Shown one piece after another: positions 12,801 to 23,200 of a stretch of 64,000 nucleotides of DNA. The stretch spans positions 3,162,001-3,226,000 of the forward strand of contig CM034412.1 of assembly GCA_019925095.2 (NCBI GenBank), given 5' to 3'. The DNA is from Dendrolimus kikuchii. Taxonomy: Eukaryota > Arthropoda > Insecta > Lepidoptera > Lasiocampidae. The position numbers were made by a program, and so were the translations under genes. The notes beneath the pieces are model-generated. The model saw only the letters and a list, made by a program, of their open reading frames with translations, was not told the DNA's origin and searched no databases. How positions within the stretch are numbered: the first letter of the stretch is position 1; each line of letters begins with the position of its first letter.

Positions 12801-14897
12801 GACAACAACCAACCACAGGTTAAACTTTCTTGATGTAAAGAAAACAAAGATAAATTTAAAACATTACAATTGAAGACATCTGTCAGGGGCTTGCAGGCCG
12901 CACTGAAGTCTATGCATTAACATAAAAAACCGGTAAAACATGATACATATTTGAAGTTGCAAAATTGTGTTGATTCCCTTTTCCGGCTTACAGTACACCA
13001 ATCACCCATGTCTAAAGGAGATTAGAGGATTTCACACAGTGTCAATATAAATTAACAGTTTCCTCACAACATTCTTCTTTATTTAGCATAATATGGTATT
13101 TTTACCAATCAACCTATGAATAAAGAAATGATTTAACTCTTTAGCTCACTATTAGCACATATGTGTCCATGATGAGAGTGCAGATCGCATTTGTGCATGT
13201 GATGGTTAATTGTGTTGTTGTCTCACTCTGTTTATATAGGATTTGTATGAAATGGGTATATTTTCTTGGTATATTACGAGATAGTCATAGTGTTAGTCTT
13301 GCGGCTTTTTGGTATATCGATAAGTCTTAAGGGTTAAATAAAATTTAGCATGATATCATTTTACATGGTATTTAAATTTCATGGCATATAATAAACAATG
13401 GATAAATAATTCATCAATTGTCCTTCCATAATATTTTATTTTATTCAGTGTAATTATATTGTATTTTATATATTTAGTTTATTTATTTCCTTAATTTAAT
13501 CTAAATGACGTCATAATGAACAACAGTTGGAAGTGTGGTCTGAAATTCAGCACTGTACTGGAGGATACTCAAAAATAGCTTACATTATATATAAGTAGCT
13601 TACATTATATGTAAGTAATAGCTTACATTATATGTAAGTAATAGCCTACATTGTATATAAGAATAGCATACAACATCATTAAATTGAACTATACAATTGT
13701 ATGAAATTTATTTGTTTGTATTTGTATTGTTGCTTCGAGCCAAATAAATTGTTTCTTTTATTCACTTACAAAGTAAAATCAAATAGTTAAATTGATAAAC
13801 TGTATTTAATGGTTGAGAGAGACCTCAAGAAATCCCAATTGCCCGAAATTACAACTCAAGATCTAAAGGACTAGATGTAGGAAAGTAACCCCAATTAATG
13901 TGATAAGGAGTGAAAGCAGAAGATAGACAAATTATAATTCTATAGACAATTTGTCAATTTTCTTTTTATACAGAAGGGTTGAAAAAAGTATGTGAGCACC
14001 TTAGTCACCCATATATATAATCTTTAGGACATATAAACAGGGCCGTCTTAAGCATATAAATAAAATAAAAATATTGGGTGCCACGATGCAAAAACCTGTT
14101 TAAGCCCAATCAACAATCAAAAATAGCATTTAATTATTTAATTCATTTTTAAAGGTCCTATTTGGCAAAATTGTAATCTTGATGGAATTCATATCCGTCC
14201 ATCCGGTTTTTATATGTCAAGTCATTATTCTCAAATTACTGGGTTTATATGGATGTTTGACAGAAACATGTAGTCTATATAATTGGCGCTACATATCACA
14301 ACATTCTTTATGAGATTTTTATTAAAGTCGCACCCCCAGTTTGCACACCCTAGGTCCCTGCGTCCAGGTGCCACATACCCTTTTCCCCCTGCATGCCCTG
14401 CATTTAAGGAAACTATAGAAAGTATACAGAAAATGACAGACATAATTATACTGTCAATAACATCTCTTACTGATAAATAACATTTTAAAATTATGAGTTG
14501 TGTATATTATAACTAATTTTACCTATGATGTGCAGCAACAAGGTCTTTTTTGCCATAAGCATCGTGTACAGGAGACATTATGCCACCTACAACTGTCCCC
14601 AAACCCAATGCATGAATGTAGTCCTTAGCAATTTCTAGAACATAAATTCATATAAGCAAATAGACAACAATTATTATTACATTATATTTATTGGTTTTCT
14701 ACTGTAAAGATCAATAGGTTTATGAAGAAAACTGAACAGGAATGTTAGTGAATAGTTAGTGATCAATAAGTTGTTGCTTTATCACAAAATTACGTCTTAT
14801 CGGCTAGTGGTTCGAACTTACCAAACATACGCAAATGCATGTAAGTTGGCGGACTAAAACTGCCGCACGCCATCAATACAATCTTTCCTTGAGACAT
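6663..14897 (-). CDS. Nmnat: Nicotinamide mononucleotide adenylyltransferase, 3' end off window
   Basis: NMNAT makes NAD from NMN and ATP, and the insect enzyme also protects neurons. Four minus-strand exons join in phase: 14897-14822, 14634-14523, 9711-9600 and 6878-6663 (516 nt, 172 codons). All introns are GT-AG. The ATG at 14897 gives [20 protein letters not shown], the family N terminus with the nucleotide-binding GSFxPPTxxH motif (S15 where N is usual). Residues 26-62 contain the '[16 protein letters not shown]' block. Exon 3 has [11 protein letters not shown], and exon 4 has the diagnostic [13 protein letters not shown]. The C-terminal 90-100 residues, with the ISSTxxR motif, are missing: the exon 4 donor GAT|GTGAGT is clear, so at least one more exon lies left of the window. 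Intron 2 (9712-14522) and intron 3 (6879-9599) are packed with mobile elements. No internal stop or frameshift is seen, so the gene looks functional. Confidence 0.96.
7130..7795 (+). mobile_element. Penelope-like element fragment, copy A
   Basis: Positions 7165-7440 match the GIY-YIG endonuclease end of copy B (22763-23065), with an internal deletion of about 28 codons between HYI and NFNREDGWQ. The non-coding tail follows to the pLTR-like motif CCGTGATCACG...CTGAAAAGTGGCCGAAACG at 7699-7736. It sits in Nmnat intron 3 in the antisense orientation. It lacks the insertion found at 23200-23385 and so serves as its empty site. No RT domain remains. Confidence 0.8.
8214..8506 (+). repeat. SINE-like repeat family A, near full length
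   Basis: It runs from CCGTGGAGGAACGGAGAAAG to GTCTGCCTGTCTGCTGAAC, about 290 bp, the same limits as the copies at 32, 35, 43, 55 and 62 kb. It lies in Nmnat intron 3. Confidence 0.88.
8520..8730 (+). repeat. Degenerate interspersed repeat (family D-like)
   Basis: The phrase 'aaactactgggccaatttcg' is shared with the family-D relatives at about 1-125 and 18.95 kb. The sequence is old and its boundaries are unclear. Confidence 0.4.
8734..9233 (+). mobile_element. Solo LTR, 500 bp, with ATAT target duplication
   Basis: It starts TGTTACAACTTTAG and ends CTAAGTTGTAACA, an inverted terminal pair bounded by TG...CA. It is flanked by ATAT at 8730-8733 and 9234-9237. The same sequence occurs inverted at 20098-20545, also between ATAT duplications. 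No internal retroviral-type genes are adjacent, so both are solo LTRs. The 4-bp duplication suits a Ty3/Gypsy-type integrase. The strand given is only relative to the second copy. Confidence 0.88.
9464..9527 (+). mobile_element. RTE-like family 1, extreme 3' end (about 64 bp)
   Basis: It matches the last bases of the 55.9-58.2 kb element: GGCACTCTGTTGTTCGTGCC through AACTGGCGTGAAGTTATG plus the (GTAT)n tail. It is the shortest 5' truncation in the window. Confidence 0.85.
9600..9711 (-). CDS. Nmnat: Nmnat coding exon 3
   Basis: The acceptor is CTTTCAG|AATATC and the donor CATCAG|GTTTGT. It encodes [20 protein letters not shown] followed by [17 protein letters not shown], matching the conserved xxSxWIxxSxWE region of NMNAT. 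The first base completes the Arg codon from exon 2. Confidence 0.94.
9975..10649. mobile_element. pogo/Tigger-type MITE, interrupted
   Basis: The terminal inverted repeats are CAGTGTAAAGTCTATATAAC at the left and, read inward from the right, CAGTGTAAACTCCATGTAAC. Similarity extends about 28 bp with a few mismatches. TA precedes the left end. There is no transposase. It is split by the R1 3' fragment at 10310-10555. Confidence 0.8.
10310..10555 (-). mobile_element. R1-like LINE 3' UTR fragment with 14-bp TSD
   Basis: On the minus strand it matches about 12450-12700, the 3' UTR and A-rich end of the R1-like element, with the A tail at its low-coordinate end. It is flanked by ATGGAAGATAAGCT at 10296-10309 and 10556-10569, a perfect 14-bp target duplication inside the pogo-type MITE. 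Confidence 0.92.
10975..11245 (-). repeat. Repeat family B (GGCGGGAACTG), rearranged copy
   Basis: 10975-11182 is family B in minus orientation (compare 49403-49723). 11186-11245 is the family's 3' end (aaggcctagttgcc...aaacataaaaaa) in plus orientation. The two parts join head to head, a foldback-like composite. Confidence 0.7.
11355..11609 (-). pseudogene. Unassigned coding-like segment, 80 or more open codons to a TGA
   Basis: The minus-strand frame reads [20 protein letters not shown], then an acidic stretch ([12 protein letters not shown]), then [20 protein letters not shown], ending [13 protein letters not shown] and a stop at 11355. Composition and codon use look like real protein, not repeat sequence, but I do not recognise the family. 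The right edge abuts RTE-like sequence near 11610. An AG at TACATAG|C could be an acceptor. It lies inside Nmnat intron 2 on the same strand, but in no way extends Nmnat. It could be an exon fragment carried by a transposon, a retrocopy, or the end of an unfamiliar element ORF. Confidence 0.4.
11612..11868 (+). mobile_element. RTE-like family 2, C-terminal fragment
   Basis: It encodes [20 protein letters not shown] and [20 protein letters not shown], then [17 protein letters not shown]. This is the typical C-terminal end of RTE-type endonuclease/reverse transcriptase proteins. It is distinct from RTE family 1. It is truncated at both ends and joins R1-like sequence at about 11870. Confidence 0.8.
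11870..12705 (+). mobile_element. R1-like LINE, ORF2 C terminus and 3' UTR
   Basis: The coding part (to about 12330, with frame changes) includes [20 protein letters not shown], then [19 protein letters not shown], the CCHC-like C-terminal region of R1-clade ORF2. An arginine-rich end ([14 protein letters not shown]) follows. A GC-rich 3' UTR ends in an A-rich stretch near 12705. It shares that UTR with 10310-10555. The 5' end is truncated at the RTE junction. Confidence 0.82.
13137..13333. mobile_element. piggyBac-type MITE, 197 bp, uninterrupted
   Basis: It is flanked by TTAA at 13133-13136 and 13334-13337. The ends are CTCTTTAGC... and ...CTTAAGGG, imperfect inverted repeats of the CCCTT type. 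There is no coding capacity. It is the intact counterpart of the MITE split by an RTE at 36.8-37.9 kb, and preserves the unoccupied target GATTTGTATG at 13240-13249. Confidence 0.82.
13574..13672 (+). repeat. Short tandem repeat, 20-23 bp units
   Basis: Four copies of 'tagcttacattatatgtaag' start at 13576, 13596, 13619 and 13642. Confidence 0.85.
13673..14522. other. Nmnat intron 2, 3' portion, no clear element
   Basis: AT-rich sequence. The 14040-14100 and 14330-14400 stretches share a GGGTGCCAC phrase in inverted orientation, hinting at an old inverted-repeat element, but ends could not be set. Confidence 0.4.
14523..14634 (-). CDS. Nmnat: Nmnat coding exon 2
   Basis: The acceptor is TTCTAG|AAATTGC, and the first two bases complete the Glu codon after F25. 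It encodes [20 protein letters not shown] and then [17 protein letters not shown], a hallmark NMNAT block. The donor is ATAG|GTAAAA. Confidence 0.95.
14822..14897 (-). CDS. Nmnat: Nmnat coding exon 1
   Basis: 25 codons plus one base. The ATG lies in AAAATGTC. It encodes the [14 protein letters not shown] nucleotide-binding segment. The donor is TTTG|GTAAGT. Confidence 0.95.
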
Positions 14898-17124
14898 TTT
14901 ATCCTAATTATCACTATCACTGTAATTAATACTTTTGTTATAACTTTTATCACAACACAACAAAACCACTTTTCATCGATTAAATTATTGCACCCAGTGC
15001 ATCAATGTTGCCAGCATCCATATTCGAAAATCGTATTTAAAACACTTCAGGATCAGAATTAATAACCTTAAAGTGGGCACATCATAAGTTGTAAGTCGCG
15101 GACGTGACCTTAAACGTTCGGATGTCATAAACCAATCTGGAGTATGTTATTGTGTTACGATTCTGGTGTCCACATTGTTCAGACGCGTCCCGTAATGTGT
15201 GTACCGTAATAGTCAGTTTTCTTATGCCTCTGCTACATCTGGGATAATGTTAATATTAGTGACTATTCTTAAATATCCTCCTAAGCGTCTGTTGTGGAAG
15301 CAAAACAGTTTTTTATGGATTCACATGAGTGTATTTTATATAAACGTATTAACCGATTTATCAATTTTCTAGCGAAAAGACATTGTCATTCTGTAGCGGC
15401 CAGCAGGCTGCCTAAGCGATATAACCGTGGCAAGCTGCCTTTACGTTATTCGCCGCCCGCGCCGCACTTACGCCACCCCTCTTCCTCCGACAGCTAAACG
15501 CTGTCGACACACACAGTCTGTTTCGGTCAGCGCGCGAGAGCGGTCTTGTCGCGGTTACTTTGGATGCGGTAGGACTTTTTACGCGCAGCAGCTGTCGTAC
15601 CTTTTTTTTTTCAAATATAAAATGTGCTGCAAAGTGTAGTTTCATTACACAAACCGGCAACCATACCCCACAATTCTCAATTTAAATTTGTTGAAAACTA
15701 ATGATAAGAAAAACCATAAAGTAGGTATACAACCCAAAAAGGTATTACATCGCCAATATACTTAGGTTTTATTCTACAATCGTGTCACGCAGCTGTAGCT
15801 AAGGGTTTAATGCGTTGTGCGACGTTGTCAGCTAACTTATGTATATACCCAATGTACCTAATTAAAAATAAGTATCCGTGTTACTTTTAACGCTTTATAC
15901 AAGATGCACTTGGCTACAGCCACTAACACTAACATTATATCAGAAATAGCACGGACACTGTAAACCCAGTTAGTCACAGCTGTGATAAAGGTACGCTGGC
16001 CTGATAAATAACCTTTTGGGTAAAACATAATTTATTTATTTTTTATTGTAAGACTTTGGACCAAAACGATATATTTTAAAATAACCAAAAATCTATACTG
16101 CCAAATTAATAAAATAGATTTAGTTTTCTTTAATGCTTCCTCAGGTAACTGCCTTAAAATATACTCGCAAATCTTTATATTCTTTCGAATTTTGCTAGTC
16201 CGCAAAACATAGAACCAAAAGTGACATGAATGCCTAAAAATCTCAATTTTTAATCCTAAACATGTTACAGAAGTAATAATAAATGAATGACTACAGTTTC
16301 TTTGATTGATTGACATCTTAACGTTAGCTGAATGTCACTAGAAATGCCGTTACTCTAGTTGCCAACATATAATTTGGCAACACTATTTCTTACTTCAGTG
16401 ACTATAATACGTGTAAATATAAAAGATCTAAATTTCACAGATTTAACTTAACTTTGTACATATATTTTGGCTTTCTTATTTACATTCCGTTTTACATATC
16501 TTTTTGTTGAATTATCTAATTAGAATACAACAAATCTGGTAATTTATGATATTTCATAAAACTTTTTAATATTACGCATTTTAGAAATTTTGTTTAAGAA
16601 AAAAGGCCCAGTATGTCTCGTTCACATTCAGAAAAGTCTGTGTAGTGGTAACGGAGCGACGCGTGACGTCCATCCTTGTTCATATTTACGATTTTCTAGC
16701 ATGTTTCATTACACTAATAGAAATATAAGTCAACACGAATGGGTATAACGGAACGCTCATAACCCGCCCGGTTTCTAAATACCTGTTAATTCATTTAAAA
16801 TTATCAAGTCCGCCTGCTTTTTCTTTTTATCCACAGTTCCACAGATCACAATGTATTTGTCATTTTACCATTTTTGACACTTTCGTTCTTGATCTTGTCA
16901 AGTTGATGGTCAACTCCACTGCACGTTTTTATTTTATATCCGAAAATTGTGTAATTTATTTTTTGTTTGCATTGTGATTTTACTAATATGATGAATGCGG
17001 GTGTAAGTTCTCCCGCGTTATCTGCGTGTTTAAATTGAGATAAGACTGATCTGCACTACGGTGAAAAATCATATCTCCATAATAAACAGCTGTAACAACT
17101 TTCAAGTGGAATATTACCTCAAAA
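14898..17124. promoter_or_regulatory. Divergent intergenic region between Nmnat and MARS2
   Basis: The two start codons face away from each other across 2227 bp, so the promoters and 5' UTRs of both genes should lie here. The part nearest each ATG is AT-rich, and a GC-rich island occurs at 15392-15600. I could not place a TATA box, initiator or start site with confidence, and no conserved exon was seen. Confidence 0.5.
15392..15648 (+). other. GC-rich island, possibly an LTR-like sequence
   Basis: This GC-rich stretch stands out from its AT-rich surroundings. It begins TGTAGCGGCC and ends TTACACA, echoing the ends of the solo LTR at 32924-33168 (CGTAGCGGCC...TTACAACA) at similar length (257 against 245 bp). 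The interiors do not obviously match and no target duplication is visible, so promoter-associated CpG-rich DNA is equally possible. Confidence 0.3.
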
Positions 17125-17209
17125 ATGAGACTAAATTTTCGTCTTTTATCTTCTGCTGTACATAAAAGGCCTTTTTATATCACTACACCGATATTTTACG
17201 TCAATGCGG
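17125..17209 (+). CDS. MARS2: MARS2 exon 1
   Basis: ATG in AAAAATGAG, 28 codons plus one base. It encodes the targeting leader and [12 protein letters not shown]. The donor is GCGG|GTAAGT. Confidence 0.95.
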
Positions 17210-20200
17210 GTAAGTATAAGGAAAATACATTTTATATCTGACTACTGGTTTTCGTTTCGTAAAAGGTAATTTTTTTCATTAGCATGTCCCAGTTGAAAGG
17301 GAAATTCTATCCAATTTCTATTCTAAATTAAACTTTCTATCTTCAACCGCGTAAACTTAAAACTTTGCACTATTCGTTACTCAAAAAGGTAATTACCTAA
17401 TTTTGTAAGACAATCAAATTTTGGTGCGGACCATGTCTTAGTAGAGGATCTTGTATTTTCCAAAATTAAAAATATTGTATGTGCTTCTCTCAAGTTACTG
17501 TGGTAGCAAAGTTATAGGAGTAACTTTAGTTTAACGGCCTCTGAATGTATGTTTTTTTGGTGGGTTGAGGAGGGTAGGAAGGACATACTGAAAGTAAAAT
17601 GCTCAAAACTCATAATTTCGGGGAACATTGAAAATGTATTTTCAGCCTAAATTAAAACATATCTTAAATTAAATTAAATAGGGCAGAATTAAGAGAGGTA
17701 AGAGCAGCGATTTCTGCGTTGATAAAAAAAATAACTACAAGACAGAGGCGGTAGCTTTGCTTTACTCCACTCCCACCTTAACCTTCTAACATGTAAGGGC
17801 AGAATTCAAACCTGCCTTAAAAGCGGAGCTCTCACCCAAGTCTATCCCATAAGGAGCCAATATATCTCTATTTCTTTAAATAAAAATGTATGTACCTTTG
17901 GCAGCCGGATATGATGGGGGGTGACTCCCGTCCACCCCTAACCCCTTAAAAAAGTTTGGATCTGATCATAATAAATAAATATGCCCTACATATACCCTAT
18001 CTCAGATAAATATTAAAAGAACATAATAAAAAAAAATTACCTGTTCTGTGTTATTTTTTTTCCATATGCTATAAAATGACTAAGTGTTAATGAGAAACAA
18101 AACTCAAATTGTCGATAAGTCGTGTTGTTTTGGTTGTATTTACTCGTTTAAATGTTTTATTTCATGAAAATTATTGATCTTCATGTTGTGAAATTTTCAG
18201 GATATATGTTTCTCGACATGCCGAAGTTATGGTGAAATTTTCAAATCTCAATTCAGAAGCCGTTAAACTAAAATTGTTCCCAGTTATATAATACTACTGT
18301 CTCTTTAGTTTATTGGGCTAAATGTTGGCCAGCATATTTAATTAGAATGTATTGGTCCTGGGTTGGATTAATGGAAGGGTAAATTTGTAAAATTTCCATT
18401 ATTTACTCTGGTATGGGTGTTTGGGATTGACCCCAGATTTGGTCATGCTTAGGAATATATAATGTGTATGTTTGTCTACTGGTCTATTTATAAATTGTTA
18501 AAATCGATCAATATATGAAATAATGCCTCAATCACCATGTTTTTTAGCTCCACATCTAGGCCACCTGTACACAGCTGTGGTGGCTGATGCTATCCAAAGA
18601 TTTGAAAAGCTCACAAATCCAGATTGCCAAGTTATCTTTAGTACAGGTAACATATTTTTTATTATATATTTAAATTATTACTATGTCTGTAATATTAAAA
18701 AATGGATGCTAAGTTGTAGCAAGAAACCATATCCTACAGTAAGTCTTGAAATTTTATTTATATAAAGCACTAGCATACACCCGCAACTTCATCCACGGTT
18801 GACTTGAAATTCTCACAGGATTCCCAGGTCACAAAGTACTGCAGCATTTAAAAAAGAAAGTAAGCTATCGTTTTAGTGAAAATCCTGCTGGATAACCAAA
18901 ATAAAAGTAGCGCAGATATTAAGTCTTAAGAATTTGCTGTCGATCAACGAAAACTGTATCGAAATCTGCCCAGTAGTTTTTATGTGAATCCCGAACAAAC
19001 AGAAAAGAAAATCTAAAAAAAATTGCATCGTGTTCTCCATCGTTTATATAGTGTATTCCAGTTGTTATTTTAAACAGCTTCTATGAATAGACATGGCATT
19101 TTTGGAGTTTTATAATATTATAGATTTAATTAATGAATATTATGTGTACACTGAGTACATGTTTATCGAATTCCAAATAAATAGATTACAATTAAACAAA
19201 ATTTCATGTACACTTTCAAACTAAAATGTACATAAAATATTGATATAGTTTTTCAACAGATTGCCTTTCCCTTAAAAAATAATATATTTAATTTTGTTAG
19301 ATTATTGTATTATTTTAACTACTTTATTTACTGACAGATTAATAATAGAGGGTATTTTTTATCCATTACCCCACTACTCGACTCCTTCTGTCATCACTTG
19401 AATATAAAAGCGCGAGAACAGTAGACAAGACAACATTTCCACTCTGACATTGGCCAAGTGCAAAGTCTCACTACGGCTTTAGTCCAATGCACATATCTTA
19501 GTAGCTTTCTAAGGTGGCTAATTATTGTATGTGAATTGACACTTAATTAAATTGCCTATTATATTTTTCATTCAAGGCACTGATGAACATGGCACAAAAA
19601 TACAACAAGCCGCATCGAAAGCCAATCTCTCTTTACCAGAATACTGCACAAATATATCAAACGAATATAGTCAATTGTTCAAAGAATATGGCGTAGAGTA
19701 CACCGATTTCATTCGTACAACAGAGGACAGGCATAAGAGAGCTGTTAGACATTTTTGGGTAAGTTAGAATATAAATATTAACCTAGAAGATCCATTCTAG
19801 GTAGGTATGGTAACTGTTTGGTAAAAACACTACTATATTTTACACCTATCGCTATATCCAGACAAATTCAAGAGTTAATTGAAACTAAGTCTGCTGCAGA
19901 AAATTTTTTGAAGGTCAAATTAATAATATTAATAATATAACATAATTCTTTATTTCCTCCTTAAGTACACAGTGAAACTTAAAACTAGTAAAAACATTAA
20001 CAATAAGACTGGGGCCTGAATTACACATGTGGTACAGGTCACTAGGATCTACCTGTTGGCCATGATATTTGGCTAATTAAGAGAAAAAAATATATATTGT
20101 TACGACCTAGGCGCCGACAAAAACAAATTCACACCTGCATACCTGTAAAAACACATTATTACCTTTCGGCATTTGGACTTCTTTTGTTCACTTTGTGTTT

Positions 20201-23200
20201 AAAATTTGTGATTACAAAAACAGCCCATTGTGTATTGTAGTCATTAGCGAGGTGTGATTCTAGGAAATTCGGTCCATGCGGCCGAGCGGACATATTGCAT
20301 TTGTACAGTATAAAGCAATGCCCCAATTGAGAGATGAGGCAGTCTAGCGATAACCACGAGCGAAGCAAGACGTGTGTACTACATTCGGTAATGTAATAAG
20401 TGACGGACTTTGCGCGTTTAATGGAATTACGATCTCGTGCATTACGTTTGGACTGGTTGTGTTCAGTTATATTTGTACCTGTGTTATACGTGTTTGTATA
20501 GTTCTACTAAACTCTATAATAATTCGAGTCCTGCAACTCGTAGCAATATCATGATATTTTAAACGTTAGATGATAAGATGATATGAAAGCTAAAAGGGAA
20601 TTGCCAAATAATAAATTTAAAAATATCTATTGGCTGATTGGCCGACTAAGAATAGAAAATAAGGTTCTCATACATAAATCAGTCATTAAACCAATATGGA
20701 CTTATGCCATTGAGCTTTGAGGATCCCCAAGTCATTCAAATATAGATATCCTCCAGCACATTCAAAATAAATCTTTGATGACCACAGCTGTGCACCATGG
20801 TACACAAAGAACACAGAAGTACACGATTACCTTGAAATGCCTATGTATAGGAGGATATAGAAAGGCCACTTGCGGCTTATAAACAGAGGCTCGAGCACTA
20901 GTCCAAACAGGATACACTTAGCAACTCTTTAAGTTCATAATGAGTTCACACATAGAATGTGCCGATCATAAAACGCCATCGATAAGATCACATGTGATTA
21001 TAGCTTTTGGCTGATGACAGATGAGATGAAAGGAGGAAAAAAAGATGATAAGTTTGTTTTTTTTTTAAATCACGTATAGGTTCGCGTTTGACTATTATCT
21101 CGCTCGATTTGAGCGGAGGTATGGCCTAAAATCGAGCAGGCTTACCTAGAAGGTACCTATTCACACGAGACTTGAAGACACCCAGGTTGTAGGTTTCGGG
21201 AAAAACAGACCCCGGCAGTGAGTTCCACTCCTTTGCGGTGCGCATAATGAAGGTGGACTCAAAGCGCTTTGTTCGTATAGGTGGTATGTCCACCAAATAG
21301 CGGTGCCGCATGCCAGTGAGTCTGGTTGTCCAATGACGGAAGGGAGACGGCGGGATAAGATTGACAAGCTGGCAACCCTGCGTCGATGTTCGAGACTTTG
21401 TAATTTGTCATTAAATAGCTGGTCGTTGCCTATCAACTTCCTGGCTCTCCGCTCAATCGATTCTAGTGCCTCAAGTTGGTATTTAATTGAGCCATCCCGA
21501 AGATGAGAACAGTACATACATGCCCGTATTTGTGCTTTATGCAGCACTAGCTTCTGCCCGCGACTTCGTCCGCGTGGAACAGTTACTTTGGGCTTGTTGC
21601 GGACTTTTTTTAGAACTTTTAAAGGGAAACAATTCTGTCACACATCATTTTTTGCGAAACTTTAACCGTTTACGCAGCGCAGATTTTGAAACATTTTTCA
21701 TTGGTGCTCCTCTCCTATTGGCATTAGCGTGATGATATATAGCCTATAGCCTTCCTCGATAAATGGGCTATTTAACACTGAAAGAATTTTCCATATCAGA
21801 GCAGTAGTTCCTGAGATTAGTGCGTTCAAACAAACAAACTCTTCAGCTTTATATATTAGTATAGATCAGCAGCTGTTGTTTGTTGTTGATTGTTACTTTA
21901 ACACCTGATCTCCCCTATTCCTAACATGTTGACACAAAAGAACGTGGTAAACAAGATTTTTTACTAAGGGCCGATGTTTCAATCACCAGTTAAAAGTTAT
22001 TCATAGGATAAAATAAAATAGCTGAATAGATTCACCTTTAAATTTAGCAAGGTTTCAATTTATTCGACTGATAACTTTTATCTGGTGATTGAAAAGCGGC
22101 CCTAAGCAAATTATTATTATTCCTTGCTTCATCTACTTTCAGAATAAACTAGTGAAAAAGGACTACATATACAAAGCAAATTATTCTGGATGGTATAGTG
22201 TAAATGATGAATCTTTTGTACCCGAATCGCATGTCAAGGATGAAATCAAAGATGGCGAAAAGGTAAATCTGTCACGTGATTATTAATAATTTAACTTTAG
22301 TACATACATACATACATAACTTCACGCCAGTTCCCTTGCGGGGTAGGCACGAACAACAGAGTGCCATTTAGGCTTATTCTTACACACCTCACTTGCCTCT
22401 TTGACATTCATAACTCTTGTCATGCAAGCTCGTCTGTTCTTAAGGCTCCTGACATCACATTCTGCTAGTACACAATCAATTTGATCATGGAAGGTGTGTC
22501 GTGGCCTTCCACGACTTCTGCATCCATCCACTTTTGCATTGTATATCTGTTTAGTCATTCTTTCATCATGCATTCTTTCCACATGCCCGAACCACCGGAG
22601 CATTCCTTCCTTTAACTTTAGTATCTCCCTATAAATGTAATAAATTTTCAAAAATAACGTACGCTAAGTACCTATACCTATATTGATAATACTTACCACA
22701 ATAAGTTATTGTGGTAAGTATTATCAATAAGTACCTGTTGAACGAAGAAATAGAAGGATGCAGGTGTCTACAAGCTCGATTGTGAGTGTGGATTGTCATA
22801 CATTGGGCTAACAAAGAGGAGCATAAAAACACAGGTAAAAGAACACATTGCTGACATGAAACACACAAGGTCTACGAAGTTTGCGATCAGTGAACACACG
22901 CTGGATAAACCCAACCACTACATCAGATTCGATAACCCACAAATCCTCGCGAAAGAGAATCGTTTCGTACCTAGAATGATGCGTGAGGCTATTGAAATCA
23001 AAAAACATCCAAATTTCAATAGAGAAGATGGTTGGCAAGTACCACCTGTTCATGAAAACTATTAAGACCCAAACCCAGCAAAAACCAACTGCCAGACCTC
23101 AAGACACTGTGAGCTCTTTCTACGTACACCGGAACACAAACCAACTTGACTGATAATTTATTTTATTTTTCCCTCCACCCATTTTAATATTATATAAAAC

